Source: Clostridia bacterium (GTDB taxonomy: Bacteria; Bacillota; Clostridia; Oscillospirales; CAG-272). From it: a stretch of 64,000 nucleotides of DNA. The DNA lies in contig JAFVTI010000042.1 in the NCBI GenBank assembly GCA_017503325.1, positions 1-64,000 of the forward strand, written 5' to 3'. Under the pieces are notes generated by a model. That model searched no databases. It was not told the DNA's origin and saw only the letters and a list, made by a program, of their open reading frames with translations. Both the position numbers and the translations under genes were made by a program. This document shows, in pieces, positions 44,601 to 53,091 of this stretch. How positions within the stretch are numbered: the stretch's first letter is position 1; each line of letters begins with the position of its first letter.

Positions 44601-47488
44601 TCCAGCCCATAGCATTCACGGAATGCTCGCTCGCCAATGCTTGTCACGCTGTCCGGGATGACTACGCTTGTGATCGCGGTATGATAAAAGGTGTTGGGAT
44701 AGATCTCGGTCACACCCTCGGGAATAACGATATCGATGTACAAGCTGTAGCAATCATAGAATGCAGAACCGCCGATATAGGTCAAGCTCTCGGGCAGGTT
44801 GATGCTCTTCAAGTAGGTGCAGCCATAGAAAGCGGAGCTGCCTATGCTTGTCAATCCTTCCGGCAGCACGATATTCTGCAGATCAGAGCATTTATAGAAA
44901 GCACTCTCTCCAATATAAGTCACGCCGTCGGGGATATTGATCTCTGTCAAGCTCCTGCAGCCATAGAATGCTGAATTACCAATGCCAACCACGCCGCTCG
45001 GCAAGGTGATGCTTGTCAAGCTCGTGCAATTCTTGAAAGCTTCCTGATATACAATCTTTGTATTTTCATGAACCGTATAAGTCGCTTGATTGGTGTCGTT
45101 CGGAGCAATCAGAACCACGTAAGGATTCTGCTTGTTGCCCAGATACTTTACCCCTTCATATTCGGAGTACGTCAATTCGGAACAGTTATTGAATGCAGAT
45201 TTTCCAAGATACGTAATGCTGTCCGGAATGCTGACGCTCTCCAAAGCGGAGCACCAGGAGAACGCGTAGTCGCCAACGTACGTGACGCTGTTCGGGATGG
45301 TGATGGTGGTCAAGGCCTCGCAAGAAGAGAACGCGTGCTCTTCAATACGTTGAACTCCGTTTTTCATCGTAACACTTGTCAAAGAGGTACAATCATAGAA
45401 TGCCTCTTCACCAATATACGCAACGCTACCCGGAATGGTCACGCTTACAAGGCCGGTGCATTCGTAAAATGCTCTGGCACTGATGTAAGGCGTGCCGTCC
45501 GGAATAACCAAGTCGGTCACCAATTCCCCGTTCAGATACAGATTGCCTGCCTCTTCCAGCGGGTTTGAACCCGTGTTGTCGTCAAACCAAATGGTGCACC
45601 AAGCGGCAATATCCTTGATATAAACACCGGTCAAATCATCACAGTCATAGAACGCGTACTCGCCAATGCTTTCCACGCCCTTACCGATCGTGACGCTTTC
45701 CAAATAGGAGCATCCGTCGAACGCGTCTTTGCCAATGCTGACCACACTATCCGGGATCACAAGGCTGGTGAACTTGTAATTGCTGCAGTTCTCAAAAGCG
45801 GCATCGCCAATGCTGATCACGCTATCCGGAATGGTTATGCCGGTCAAGCCTTTACAATTCATAAATGCAGCCGTTCCAATGCTGATCAAGCCATTCGGCA
45901 GATCAATGCTTTCCAAATATCTGCAGTCTTCAAATGCATAATCTCCAATGCTTGTCACGCTGCCGTCATTGGGGATCACACTGGTTTTGCAGCCCGCAAC
46001 AAGCGTTTTACTTGCGGTTTCAATGATGCAGTTTCCTGCACTGTGATATACGGAATTTTCCTTGGCAACAGTCAGATTCTCCAAGCCAACACACAGAGAG
46101 AATGCATGTGCGCCGATGCTTGTCACGCTCTTGGGGATGACGAGCTCTGTCAAAGCATTACAATTATAGAACGCGTATTCCCCGATGCTTGTGACGCTGC
46201 TCGGAATTGTGATACTCTTCAATTTGACACAAGTTTTGAATACTTCTTTTCCAATGCTTTCAAGGCCGCTTGGCAGCGTAACGCTCTTCAGATCATTGCA
46301 TTCCTTAAACGCACCGTCACCAATAAAGGTCACGCTGTCCGGGATGACCATGCTTTCTACGCTGGTGGCGGCAAACGCTTCATTCCCTATCGTCGTCACA
46401 CCGTCCGGAATATTAACGCTTGACAAGTTGAACGCTTGGAAGAATGCCCTTGCGCTGATCTCTGTCACGGTATCGGGAAGAGTAACGCTTGCTATATTGT
46501 AGGTCATAGCAAACACATACGGACCGATACCGGTTACAATATCTCCCTCGGGAGAGGTCTTGGGAACGATCACGTTCCAATCGGTACAGCTTCCAATATT
46601 GCTGACGTAGCAGGTGCCGTCACCGTTCGACGAGAAGCTCAAGCCTTCGCTGTATACGATCCTTGCGGAGCAGTACTTGCATACTTCGTCCACGTAAACG
46701 TGCACGCCGGTCGCATAGATGGTCTCCTGCCATACGATTGTCTGATTGCATCTGGAGCAATGGGAGCCCTCGGTCTTACCGTTCGTAGTACAGGTCGCCT
46801 CTACAGCGGGGTCAATGACCTCGGCGTGACCCAGCGCATCGACCCATACGGTCTCGCGGCCAAGCTCCATACCGCACGTTGCGCAATACGTGATAAGTGC
46901 AGATCGACCGTCCGACCAGCAGTCGGGCGCATAGAGCACCTCTTCAACAACCTCGCCCAAAACGTGGTCTGTGATGGGAAGACTTTGCGACTGATAATCG
47001 CCGCAAGCACAGGTGCGACGCTGCTCTCCCCTTTCGGTGCAGGTGGCCTCTCTGACCGTCTTCCAATCCCCATAGGCGTGCTCGTGCGAAGCAGGCTCGG
47101 TTTCGGTCTCAACAGGCGGCTCAGTCGGCCATTCAACCGGCGGCTGGGTATCCTGCGGGAACACAGGAGTAAAACCGGTTCCGGGGCCAATAGCCGTAGG
47201 CGGAGCGGTTTCCGGCTCGGTCGGCTGCTCGGGATCTGTCACAGTTCCGGGGTCTGTCACAGTCCCCGGGTCTGCAGGCACTTCCGTCTCGGGCGGAGTC
47301 GCCGTGCCGGGGTCCTCTATTCCATCATCCGGACGCGCGTTAGAGGGTCCGGATGGCCTTGTTTCGGGCGCTGACGTTTGCGCGCTTGTTCCCGGCTGCT
47401 GCGTGCCGCTCTGTCCCATGTCGCAGGCGACCAGCAACATGCACGCACAAGCCAAAACCAACGCGACCAAAAGCATTGATCTTTTCAT
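41666..47488 (-). CDS. Giant BspA-like leucine-rich-repeat lipoprotein
   Basis: The 1940-residue protein has a lipoprotein signal ending LLVACDMG (about 15-23). A Pro/Thr/Glu-rich spacer (about 25-120) and a Cys-rich region (about 120-300, with repeats like CTERGEQRRTCACG) follow. There are about 45 LRR_5 units of some 23 residues (about 310-1520), with consensus LTSVTIPDSVTSIGDYAFYGC. The last 420 residues are helical and unlike any family I know. I set the start at 47488 because GGGAGG lies 8 nt upstream; an earlier in-frame ATG is inside the leader. BspA-like proteins of gut bacteria often bind host or microbial surfaces; a similar role is inferred. Confidence 0.9.
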   Translation of the reverse strand: MKRSMLLVALVLACACMLLVACDMGQSGTQQPGTSAQTSAPETRPSGPSNARPDDGIEDPGTATPPETEVPADPGTVTDPGTVTDPEQPTEPETAPPTAIGPGTGFTPVFPQDTQPPVEWPTEPPVETETEPASHEHAYGDWKTVREATCTERGEQRRTCACGDYQSQSLPITDHVLGEVVEEVLYAPDCWSDGRSALITYCATCGMELGRETVWVDALGHAEVIDPAVEATCTTNGKTEGSHCSRCNQTIVWQETIYATGVHVYVDEVCKYCSARIVYSEGLSFSSNGDGTCYVSNIGSCTDWNVIVPKTSPEGDIVTGIGPYVFAMTYNIASVTLPDTVTEISARAFFQAFNLSSVNIPDGVTTIGNEAFAATSVESMVIPDSVTFIGDGAFKECNDLKSVTLPSGLESIGKEVFKTCVKLKSITIPSSVTSIGEYAFYNCNALTELVIPKSVTSIGAHAFSLCVGLENLTVAKENSVYHSAGNCIIETASKTLVAGCKTSVIPNDGSVTSIGDYAFEDCRYLESIDLPNGLISIGTAAFMNCKGLTGITIPDSVISIGDAAFENCSNYKFTSLVIPDSVVSIGKDAFDGCSYLESVTIGKGVESIGEYAFYDCDDLTGVYIKDIAAWCTIWFDDNTGSNPLEEAGNLYLNGELVTDLVIPDGTPYISARAFYECTGLVSVTIPGSVAYIGEEAFYDCTSLTSVTMKNGVQRIEEHAFSSCEALTTITIPNSVTYVGDYAFSWCSALESVSIPDSITYLGKSAFNNCSELTYSEYEGVKYLGNKQNPYVVLIAPNDTNQATYTVHENTKIVYQEAFKNCTSLTSITLPSGVVGIGNSAFYGCRSLTEINIPDGVTYIGESAFYKCSDLQNIVLPEGLTSIGSSAFYGCTYLKSINLPESLTYIGGSAFYDCYSLYIDIVIPEGVTEIYPNTFYHTAITSVVIPDSVTSIGERAFRECYGLESVTIGKGVTSIGSWAFQNSYALQGVYMTDLTAWCTIVFADKESNPLSGASLYCNGELVTELVIPEGVTSILDYAFYDCNYFTSVTIPHGVTSIGNYAFYRCGTQSVTMPEGLISIGSYAFCDCSGLTNAVLPDSVTTIGAYAFYGCGLQSVTIPDGVEVIGDYAFSGLYNGNPFTEVLIPGSVKTIGEGAFKGCYALTNVTLGEGIESIGEEAFRDCEALLSINLPGSLTSIGEGAFWGCSSLACDIVIPDGVTVIEPYTFHWCLSLKNVRIGNGVTSIGTNAFDNCALESFVIPDSVTRIEGAAFAYCTEMTSLTFGNSVEIIDSNAFIGCDKLTSVILPDSLITIGNAAFSDCDVLSGIVIPDSVTTIGDFAFSGCFNMTSITLGQSVTSIGESAFQHCGFTSLSIPDSVTEIGDKAFAYSSLESLWIPDNVTSIGQELFNGCLNLLHVQIGNGITEIGFRTFYYCSALIRVTIPESVTRIDDYAFEGCSSLPNITIPGSVVSIGVNAFYNCSKLKYVIVEKGDLSQWDYGVFYECAAIDRIYYEGTAEEWENIYIETWGWKADYPLDVTPYFYSESAPAGKGNYWYYDGYDIKVWNLAEISYKAEQYSDDFANTAWGDAENSYSSEYLYELRSDPWFQAQVAIWEGLHFAADTSWDSKMISKKDTYKIVIYDLLVGQVGANENPLAYMDEACDSYIHEFGKFLLGSDVIDMDALKQVSPEQYDAMGFVNQYFKGVDGILAIFDDATSLYDALYLCAQYQVLSDMDQYFYDILMEIANDTSLPRDLRDAARESAACYGTATQEVLESLIAKKFVDDKSEDIWKALDDEIWKAVLGSAFVKVELAQLALKGVMFLVDTGYNLDAINEAYYQLEAAVGLENALRNVIKNGHHDYFRYELIGESEYYMYAIDKYQTAVLLGHDYSTALLKELCKGASDADQSKYTLRMIDISQLRQEKEEQYTRFEDAVNSGYAGYYE

Positions 47489-47523
47489 ATGTATCCTCCC
47501 AAAGAAATAATCTTCCATTTTCT

Positions 47524-47552
47524 ATTTTATCCCTTTTATGCACATTTGTCAA
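47524..47552 (-). promoter_or_regulatory. Promoter of the BspA-like gene
   Basis: TTGACA and TAAAAT are 17 nt apart on the minus strand. The leader is about 30 nt long. Confidence 0.8.
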
Positions 47553-47593
47553 TGCTTTTTTGTGTAAGACGATATCGTTTCCCTTCCAAATAC

Positions 47594-47619
47594 AAAGAGC
47601 CGCCCTCGGGCGGCTCTTT
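47594..47619. terminator. Bidirectional terminator-like hairpin
   Basis: AAAGAGCCGCCC pairs with GGGCGGCTCTTT. It lies about 60 nt past the 826-residue lipoprotein gene on the minus strand. Confidence 0.7.
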
Positions 47620-47641
47620 GTGCTTTTAGAAACGTTTTTTA

Positions 47642-47670
47642 TTTGCTGCAGGAGCAAGCCCCTGCCCTAC
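47642..47670. repeat. Dispersed repeat copy
   Basis: TTTGCTGCAGGAGCAAGCCCC and on matches the element at 23244-23271 with two differences. It lies just past the stop of the 826-residue lipoprotein gene. Confidence 0.6.
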
Positions 47671-47676
47671 AAAGGG

Positions 47677-50157
47677 TTACTCTTCCAGCCCGATGGCTGC
47701 AAGGTAGAACACGTCGCCTGCGGCGCATTTATCGAAATAGTCGATACGGATCAGATGGATATTGCCCGACCAGAATGTAAGATCGGAAAGATCGACTTTC
47801 ATGGTGTGGCGTTCGCCGTCGGCAATAAAGCCGTCCACGCGCACACGCGCGTCGCCCGAGGGCGACGTCAGACTGCCCGCGCACAGGAAAATATCGGCTG
47901 CAAAGGTATCTCTGCTGCTGTTTGCGGGAATGACGTAATCGATCACCAGCGTTTTATACGCATCAGCAGAAATCTTTACGCCAAACGAGCCAAACGGAAT
48001 GGACACGAACACATCCGCGGGGTCGGCAACCTTGAGCTCGGCGGCCTGCAGCTGGGCGCTGTGGCTGACAAGTGTGCCGTTGGGATTGGTCAGGAACAGC
48101 AGGTATTCGGGCGTGGCAAACTCCAGCCTGGGCTCGCCCGTCAGATCAATGGACGGCAAACCGCTGCCGTTGCCCTTTATCAGCTTGAAGGATTTGAGAT
48201 AGAACGCGTCTCCCGCCTTGGCGGAATTGAAGAAATCCAGGCGCAGCTGGTTGATCTTGCCCTGCCAGAAGGTGCAGCCGGTCAGCTCCAGCTTGAGCGT
48301 ATGATATTGCCCGTCCGCGATCAGCGTGCCGTTTAGCACCATGGTTCCCGTTGCTGCGGTCTGCTCGCCCGTGCAGGTGAACAGCTGCATACCGTAGGAA
48401 TTGGTCGAATTGGTGGTGGGAATCATGTATTCCAGCTCAATGGCGCTAAAGTCCTCGGCAAAGAATTGCTTTTCCGACAGCGCGTAGTTCAGATACGTAT
48501 ACGGGTCGTCGCCAAGCGCGGTCAGCACCGCTACCTTGTGCGCGTCGTCATACGCCACGCCCACGTTGTGCTCGTCCATAAACGCCAGTTCATTGCCCTT
48601 GACCGAGAAATCGATATCCGACATATCCATGGAAACGTCGGGCAATCTCGACGAAATATAATGCTCCAGCAGAGATGCGTTATCCGAGAAATCCTTGTGT
48701 GCAGTAAAGATGGCGCGGATCTGCTCGGCCGTGCCCGTGGTCAACAGATAACTGTACTCCAGGGGCTCGTATGCAACCAACTGCATGGTGTTATAGGGGG
48801 CTACGTAGTTGGTGGCGTTATCGTCCGCGTCCTTGGAGCCGTTATACTCGTATCTGCCCGCCTTCAGACGGTCCACGCTCGGCACGTAAAGACCGATGCC
48901 GAAATCGTCGGTGGTATTGACCCAGGCACACCAGGTCTCGGTATTGCACTCGCGCAGATATTGCGTGCAGTCACCGACGTACTTGGCGTCGCCCCAGAAT
49001 TCCAGATCGTCACGCACCGAAACGGCATCGCCCGTCCAGGGCTTGCTGCCGTTATACCAGATAAAGGTATCCAGATAGCTGACCGTATATAGCGCAGGTA
49101 GCTCCTGCCCCGTAAAGGGATGCTCCCAGCCAGAGAAATCCACAAAGCGGTTATCCACGCGGATATAATCCTTTTCCAGCGTGTAGGTATTTTCCATATA
49201 GCTGGGCGTGATATAATCCACCTTACCCCAGTCCATGGGCTGCGATTTGATATAAACGTAGTTCTCGCCAACACGTACGTCGATCAGTCGGCTTGCCTTG
49301 TTTCCCTTGTCACCGCCCTGCACGGGATTGTAGGGCCAATGCTCCGAGTCGTTAAAGCTGCCCCATTCAAACACGCCCTCGATCGCACCGGTTCCGTAGT
49401 AGGATTGCTGGATCAGACGGCCCGTATCGTGCTTGTTGACCAGGTTGGTCATCTCGGCATCTTTGTGCGTCATGTCCTCGATATAGTTGATGGTACCGCC
49501 CCAGCCCATATCCACGCCCAGCTTAAAGCGGCCATTGTCGATAAAGAAGGTGGCGTCGTCCTCGGACTTGATATACACGGGAATGGTCTCGGTTTTCACG
49601 CGGCACAGGGAAAATTCCGCCGCCTCGCCCTTGCAGGACTCGATGCGGATGCGCGTCAAGGAATAGCCGTTTCTCTGATCAAGATACCCCTTGATCAAGC
49701 CGGAGAATACGCCCTCGCCCGCCTCCAGATAATAATCTTCGGTCAGTTCTCTGTCGCTTACGTTGAGATAGGTCACGAAAACGTGCAGCGGTGCAGAGGC
49801 GCTATAGGTCAAGGAGAAGCGATTGAATTCATCGGCAGATAAGCCCTCGGAGAATACGATCTCCAAGCCCTCGGAAAAGACGAATTTCTCTCCCTCGACC
49901 TGCGAAAAGCCCGTAGCGGTATATACCAGTCCCTCACTTGTGGTCACGGTTGCCGCATCGCCCTCGGTTCTGACCGTGACGGTCGGCTTGGGCGCTTCTG
50001 TCTGCTGCTCTTGCTTTTGGGTAGTTTCCTCACCGGACGAGGGTACTTCGGTCTCGCCCGACTCAACCGGATCCTCCTGCGGTCCGCAAGACGCAGCGGC
50101 AAGCACAAGAATCAAGCATAAGAAAAGTGCAAAAAATCTGAAAATCGGAAATCGCAT
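47677..50157 (-). CDS. Lipoprotein with sugar-binding-like beta domains
   Basis: The 826-residue protein has a lipoprotein signal with the cysteine in LVLAAASCGP (about 15-24) and a Glu/Ser/Gln linker. A large beta-rich region contains NGRFKLGVDMGWGGTI and RLIQQSYYG with YNPVQGGD, which resemble galactose-mutarotase-like sandwich folds of glycan-active proteins. Two related C-terminal modules (about 545-680 and 690-826) share the pattern LxxLTFWxGxIxxxRxDxF...GDxFYL. They look like duplicated carbohydrate-binding modules. I use the start at 50157, preceded by AGGAGG; the longer frame overlaps the promoter and the next gene. The function is inferred as glycan binding. Confidence 0.75.
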   Translation of the reverse strand: MRFPIFRFFALFLCLILVLAAASCGPQEDPVESGETEVPSSGEETTQKQEQQTEAPKPTVTVRTEGDAATVTTSEGLVYTATGFSQVEGEKFVFSEGLEIVFSEGLSADEFNRFSLTYSASAPLHVFVTYLNVSDRELTEDYYLEAGEGVFSGLIKGYLDQRNGYSLTRIRIESCKGEAAEFSLCRVKTETIPVYIKSEDDATFFIDNGRFKLGVDMGWGGTINYIEDMTHKDAEMTNLVNKHDTGRLIQQSYYGTGAIEGVFEWGSFNDSEHWPYNPVQGGDKGNKASRLIDVRVGENYVYIKSQPMDWGKVDYITPSYMENTYTLEKDYIRVDNRFVDFSGWEHPFTGQELPALYTVSYLDTFIWYNGSKPWTGDAVSVRDDLEFWGDAKYVGDCTQYLRECNTETWCAWVNTTDDFGIGLYVPSVDRLKAGRYEYNGSKDADDNATNYVAPYNTMQLVAYEPLEYSYLLTTGTAEQIRAIFTAHKDFSDNASLLEHYISSRLPDVSMDMSDIDFSVKGNELAFMDEHNVGVAYDDAHKVAVLTALGDDPYTYLNYALSEKQFFAEDFSAIELEYMIPTTNSTNSYGMQLFTCTGEQTAATGTMVLNGTLIADGQYHTLKLELTGCTFWQGKINQLRLDFFNSAKAGDAFYLKSFKLIKGNGSGLPSIDLTGEPRLEFATPEYLLFLTNPNGTLVSHSAQLQAAELKVADPADVFVSIPFGSFGVKISADAYKTLVIDYVIPANSSRDTFAADIFLCAGSLTSPSGDARVRVDGFIADGERHTMKVDLSDLTFWSGNIHLIRIDYFDKCAAGDVFYLAAIGLEE

Positions 50158-50188
50158 ATAGTCCTCCTGTTTTTTTGTCCTTGTTTTC

Positions 50189-50217
50189 ATTATAAAGTAT
50201 TTTTGTCCATTCGTCAA
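50189..50217 (-). promoter_or_regulatory. Promoter of the 826-residue lipoprotein gene
   Basis: TTGACG and TATAAT are separated by 17 nt on the minus strand, about 35 nt upstream of the start codon. Confidence 0.8.
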
Positions 50218-50226
50218 GCAGAACAT

Positions 50227-50256
50227 GAAAAGCCCTTGCAATCGCAAAGGCTTTTC
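50227..50256. terminator. Terminator of the SPOCS/LysM gene
   Basis: GAAAAGCC pairs with GGCTTTTC, with TTGC and GCAA inside. It lies just past the stop codon at 50265 on the minus strand. Confidence 0.7.
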
Positions 50257-50264
50257 CGTAATTT

Positions 50265-51803
50265 TTACACGATCAGATATTTGCACCCTTCGATCGACGC
50301 ATGCGCGTCTGCGGGAGCGTCACCGTCCAGGCCGTTGGCCGCGCGGATGGCTTGCATGGAGGTGGCATACCGCTTGGCTACGCTCCAAAGCGAATCCCCG
50401 ACCGACGGATAGCACACCACGAACGCACCGCTCTTGCCCGCCGCTGCCTCGCCAAAGCTGACGCTGCGCAGCACCTGTGCGGGGGCTGTATCCCACACCT
50501 CGACGGCGCAGGCGATCTCCGCATCGATGCCGATGCGCTCCCCGTCCACGCGGGCACGGCAGGAAAGCACCTGCACGCGTGCGCGCCAGTCCGAGGGCTC
50601 ACGTGCACATTCAAATTCGTACTTCCAGGGCAGCGTGATCTCGTGCGGTGTCACCTCGCTGTCCATATGCGTCAGCACGATATAGTGGCTGTTGCCGCTG
50701 ACCGTGCATCTGCCGCGCTCCCAGCTCATGTCCTCGGCCTCTGCGCTGCCGCAAACGTCCACAATGCTGCATCCTGCGGGAATTTCGGCCTCGGCAAGCG
50801 GCAGGCTGTCGCTTTGCGTGAAATTGCCGTTCAGAGCACGGATGGCGCGGGGCAGCTCATACGAGTCGTACGTGCACTCGCACGCCTTTTTGGTGGAGAA
50901 AATGTCCTTGGTATAGCCCACGGGAGTATTGGTCATGACGTGCGCCTGCAGCACCACACCTACCTCGGCGTGCATGTACGTTTCCTCGACCGCCACGCTC
51001 AGCTCGGCACAATTGCCCACCACGCAGCACTCGCTGCCCGGCATTGCGGACGCCACCTCAATACTGCCCGAGAACGGCAGCTTGCGCACAAGATACGTGG
51101 GCACGGGATCGGGCAGGCTGCCCGGCTCCTCTGCGCTCATCATCAGCTTGAGCTCCACCTCGCCGCGGCAATTGACCACACCCGTGCCTGCAGAGATCTC
51201 CTGCACGTGCACCTGTCCCTCGGCGCACACCAACCTCATATTCCGCCCGTGAGGATCGGTCAGAATATCCTCACCCAAGCGCAGCACCTCGCCAACGCCC
51301 CGATCCACGCGTGCAAAGCTCTGCTCGCAGACAAGCCGCTCCACGGAAAAGGGATCCACCACGCCCTCGGTCTGCTCGCTCTGCGGCAGCGTGCTGAAAA
51401 TGCGCACGCCTGCGCGCAATCTGCAGCGGACGTTCAGCTTGCGCGGTGCGCTGACTCTGCCCACCACGCTCTCGGGCTCCACGTCCGCCATGCAAAGGTC
51501 TACGCTGCCTGATCCCGCATCAAACGGCACGCTGATCGCATACTCGGTATGCAAGGGCGCGCAATAAAGCCCTCCGTCATTGCCCATATACAGCACGTAA
51601 TAGTCCAACGTGCCCGAAAACTCGGCGTTGTCCGCGCCTGCGTAATGCGAGGGCGGCAGCACGCACGGACGGATACGCAGCAGCCGCTTGATCTCGGGCT
51701 GATAATCGGGCAGCGAGAAATCCCCCGCCACCTCACAAAGCACAGTTTTGTCACAAAGAGGGATCTGCATGCCCTCGGTATTCCGGTATGAATTCATCCC
51801 CAT
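50265..51803 (-). CDS. SPOCS (DUF3794) protein with C-terminal LysM
   Basis: The 512-residue protein has SPOCS/DUF3794-like segments: an N-terminal one (KTVLCEVAGDFSLPDYQPEI near 19-38) and further beta-rich repeats to about 440. A C-terminal LysM-like module (about 455-512) reads YPSVGDSLWSVAKRYATSM. In spore-forming Bacillota such proteins attach to the cortex or coat surface (SpoVID-like); whether this organism sporulates cannot be told here. No signal peptide is seen, which fits assembly on the mother-cell side. The start has AAAGGAGAG 8 nt upstream. Confidence 0.8.
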   Translation of the reverse strand: MGMNSYRNTEGMQIPLCDKTVLCEVAGDFSLPDYQPEIKRLLRIRPCVLPPSHYAGADNAEFSGTLDYYVLYMGNDGGLYCAPLHTEYAISVPFDAGSGSVDLCMADVEPESVVGRVSAPRKLNVRCRLRAGVRIFSTLPQSEQTEGVVDPFSVERLVCEQSFARVDRGVGEVLRLGEDILTDPHGRNMRLVCAEGQVHVQEISAGTGVVNCRGEVELKLMMSAEEPGSLPDPVPTYLVRKLPFSGSIEVASAMPGSECCVVGNCAELSVAVEETYMHAEVGVVLQAHVMTNTPVGYTKDIFSTKKACECTYDSYELPRAIRALNGNFTQSDSLPLAEAEIPAGCSIVDVCGSAEAEDMSWERGRCTVSGNSHYIVLTHMDSEVTPHEITLPWKYEFECAREPSDWRARVQVLSCRARVDGERIGIDAEIACAVEVWDTAPAQVLRSVSFGEAAAGKSGAFVVCYPSVGDSLWSVAKRYATSMQAIRAANGLDGDAPADAHASIEGCKYLIV

Positions 51804-51919
51804 CTCTCCTTTTCCGGTTCTTGCATGGCCTTTTTCGCAAGAACACTTTTACTCGCTAAAAGATATGCGCAAGCAGGGGCGAATATGTGCGGTCTGATCG
51901 GTTTTTTTTGAAAAAGCCC

Positions 51920-51948
51920 TTGCAATCAAAGCTTGCGTCATGTATAAT
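51920..51948 (+). promoter_or_regulatory. Promoter of the DUF4190-like gene
   Basis: TTGCAA and TATAAT are separated by 17 nt. The start codon follows at 51988 with AAGGAG in between. Confidence 0.8.
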
Positions 51949-51987
51949 AAATACAGCAAGATTTCCAAAATTTGTAAGGAGACTATT

Positions 51988-52329
51988 ATGGACAACACCA
52001 ACAACATTCCCGAAGAACAGGTTACGCAAGCTGCGCCCGCAAGCAAGACCAAGAGCATTATCGGCTTGGTTCTGGGTATCCTTTCTCTGCCCGGTGCGCT
52101 TGGCGGCTTTGGTCCCATCATCGGCATCCCCGGCTGGTTCGTCAGCCTTGCTATGGCGATCGCTGCCAAGATCCTGGTCAAAAAGGAGCCAGACTCCGGC
52201 TTGAAGAAGGGTGCAAAGATCACTTCTACTATCGCGATTATTCTGAATATTATCACAGCCGCTCTGCTTGTACTGCTCGTAGTCGCCTGGATCGTTCTGA
52301 CTGCCATAGGTCTGATCGATCTGTTCTGA
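51988..52329 (+). CDS. Small DUF4190-like membrane protein
   Basis: The 113-residue protein has a Gln/Ala-rich cytoplasmic N-terminus and hydrophobic segments near 22-48 and 73-110, with a glycine-rich loop. This resembles the small DUF4190-type membrane proteins often found in Bacillota. No catalytic motif is visible. I place the start at 51988 because AAGGAG precedes it; an earlier in-frame ATG overlaps the -10 box. It is a single gene followed by a strong terminator. Confidence 0.7.
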   Translation: MDNTNNIPEEQVTQAAPASKTKSIIGLVLGILSLPGALGGFGPIIGIPGWFVSLAMAIAAKILVKKEPDSGLKKGAKITSTIAIILNIITAALLVLLVVAWIVLTAIGLIDLF

Positions 52330-52347
52330 TCCCGATCCGTACACAGA

Positions 52348-52387
52348 AGAATTGCCGCCTGCTTTGCAGACGGCAATTCTTTATTTT
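52348..52387. terminator. Bidirectional terminator
   Basis: AGAATTGCCG pairs with CGGCAATTCT and is followed by TTATTTTTTA. It lies between the DUF4190-like gene (plus) and the first DUF975 gene (minus). Confidence 0.85.
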
Positions 52388-52950
52388 TTAGAGCCCTTTT
52401 TGATCTCTCTGTAAAAGGCGGCTCTTGCCGCGTTGTAATACGGCCAGACGTAAAAGAACCCGATCCCGAGTGTAAGAATGCTAAGCAGCATCCAACCCGT
52501 AAAGGAAAGATCCAGGCAAAACAGCTGCCATTTATGTCCGTTCATGATGTGTCGGCTCTTGGTAATGGCGTCATTTACGCCCATATCCGGCTTTTCAGCC
52601 AAAATATAGGGGGTCATGGCATAGGAATAGCTTTTGACAAGGCCTGGAATGATCAGCAGCAACGTCCACAGAAACGTATACAATCCGACCAGCAGCGAAG
52701 CACCCCACTTTTTGAAAAAGCCCTTGAACATTCCACCAAAAAACGCGCCCACACTTGCATGCTTGCTCTTGACCAGCTCTAAGCAAAACGCGGCATAACC
52801 AAAAGCCGTAAGCCCTGCAAACACAGTGCCGATCACCGACGCCTCCAGCGCGACCGTCAAAAGGATCAGCAGAATAAACACAAAAACGGTACCAAACCAA
52901 TTTCCCTGCAGCGCATTCTTTGCTTTTTGTTTGATGACAGATATTTTCAC
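52381..52950 (-). CDS. DUF975-family membrane protein (first copy)
   Basis: The 189-residue protein begins MKISVIKQKAKNALQGNW and has about five hydrophobic helices, typical of DUF975. The conserved KSYSYAMTPYILAEKP motif is near 108-123, and ITKSRHIMNGHKWQLF near 128-143. Its function is unknown; many Bacillota carry several copies. I start it with GTG at 52950 because GGAGG lies 5 nt upstream; a TTG 12 nt earlier overlaps that site. It has its own promoter. Confidence 0.85.
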   Translation of the reverse strand: MKISVIKQKAKNALQGNWFGTVFVFILLILLTVALEASVIGTVFAGLTAFGYAAFCLELVKSKHASVGAFFGGMFKGFFKKWGASLLVGLYTFLWTLLLIIPGLVKSYSYAMTPYILAEKPDMGVNDAITKSRHIMNGHKWQLFCLDLSFTGWMLLSILTLGIGFFYVWPYYNAARAAFYREIKKGSKK

Positions 52951-52980
52951 GTTACCCTCCAAGAGTCAGTTTCTGCGTTC

Positions 52981-53009
52981 ATTATAGCACGATACGACAG
53001 AAAAGTCAA
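52981..53009 (-). promoter_or_regulatory. Promoter of the first DUF975 gene
   Basis: TTGACT and TATAAT are separated by 17 nt on the minus strand. Confidence 0.8.
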
Positions 53010-53035
53010 TAATGCGCCAAGACAATAAAGCACCA

Positions 53036-53064
53036 GCCCGATGACGGTATATCCGCCATCGGGC
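53036..53064. terminator. Terminator-like hairpin
   Basis: GCCCGATGACGG pairs with CCGCCATCGGGC. It lies about 30 nt past the second DUF975 gene on the minus strand; the T-run is weak. Confidence 0.6.
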
Positions 53065-53091
53065 CGATAGTGTTTGATACAAGCCTGCAGA

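Noticed and set aside
46043..47374. Plus-strand ORFs opposite the LRR gene
   Set aside because: They come from the repeated codons of the LRR units on the other strand.
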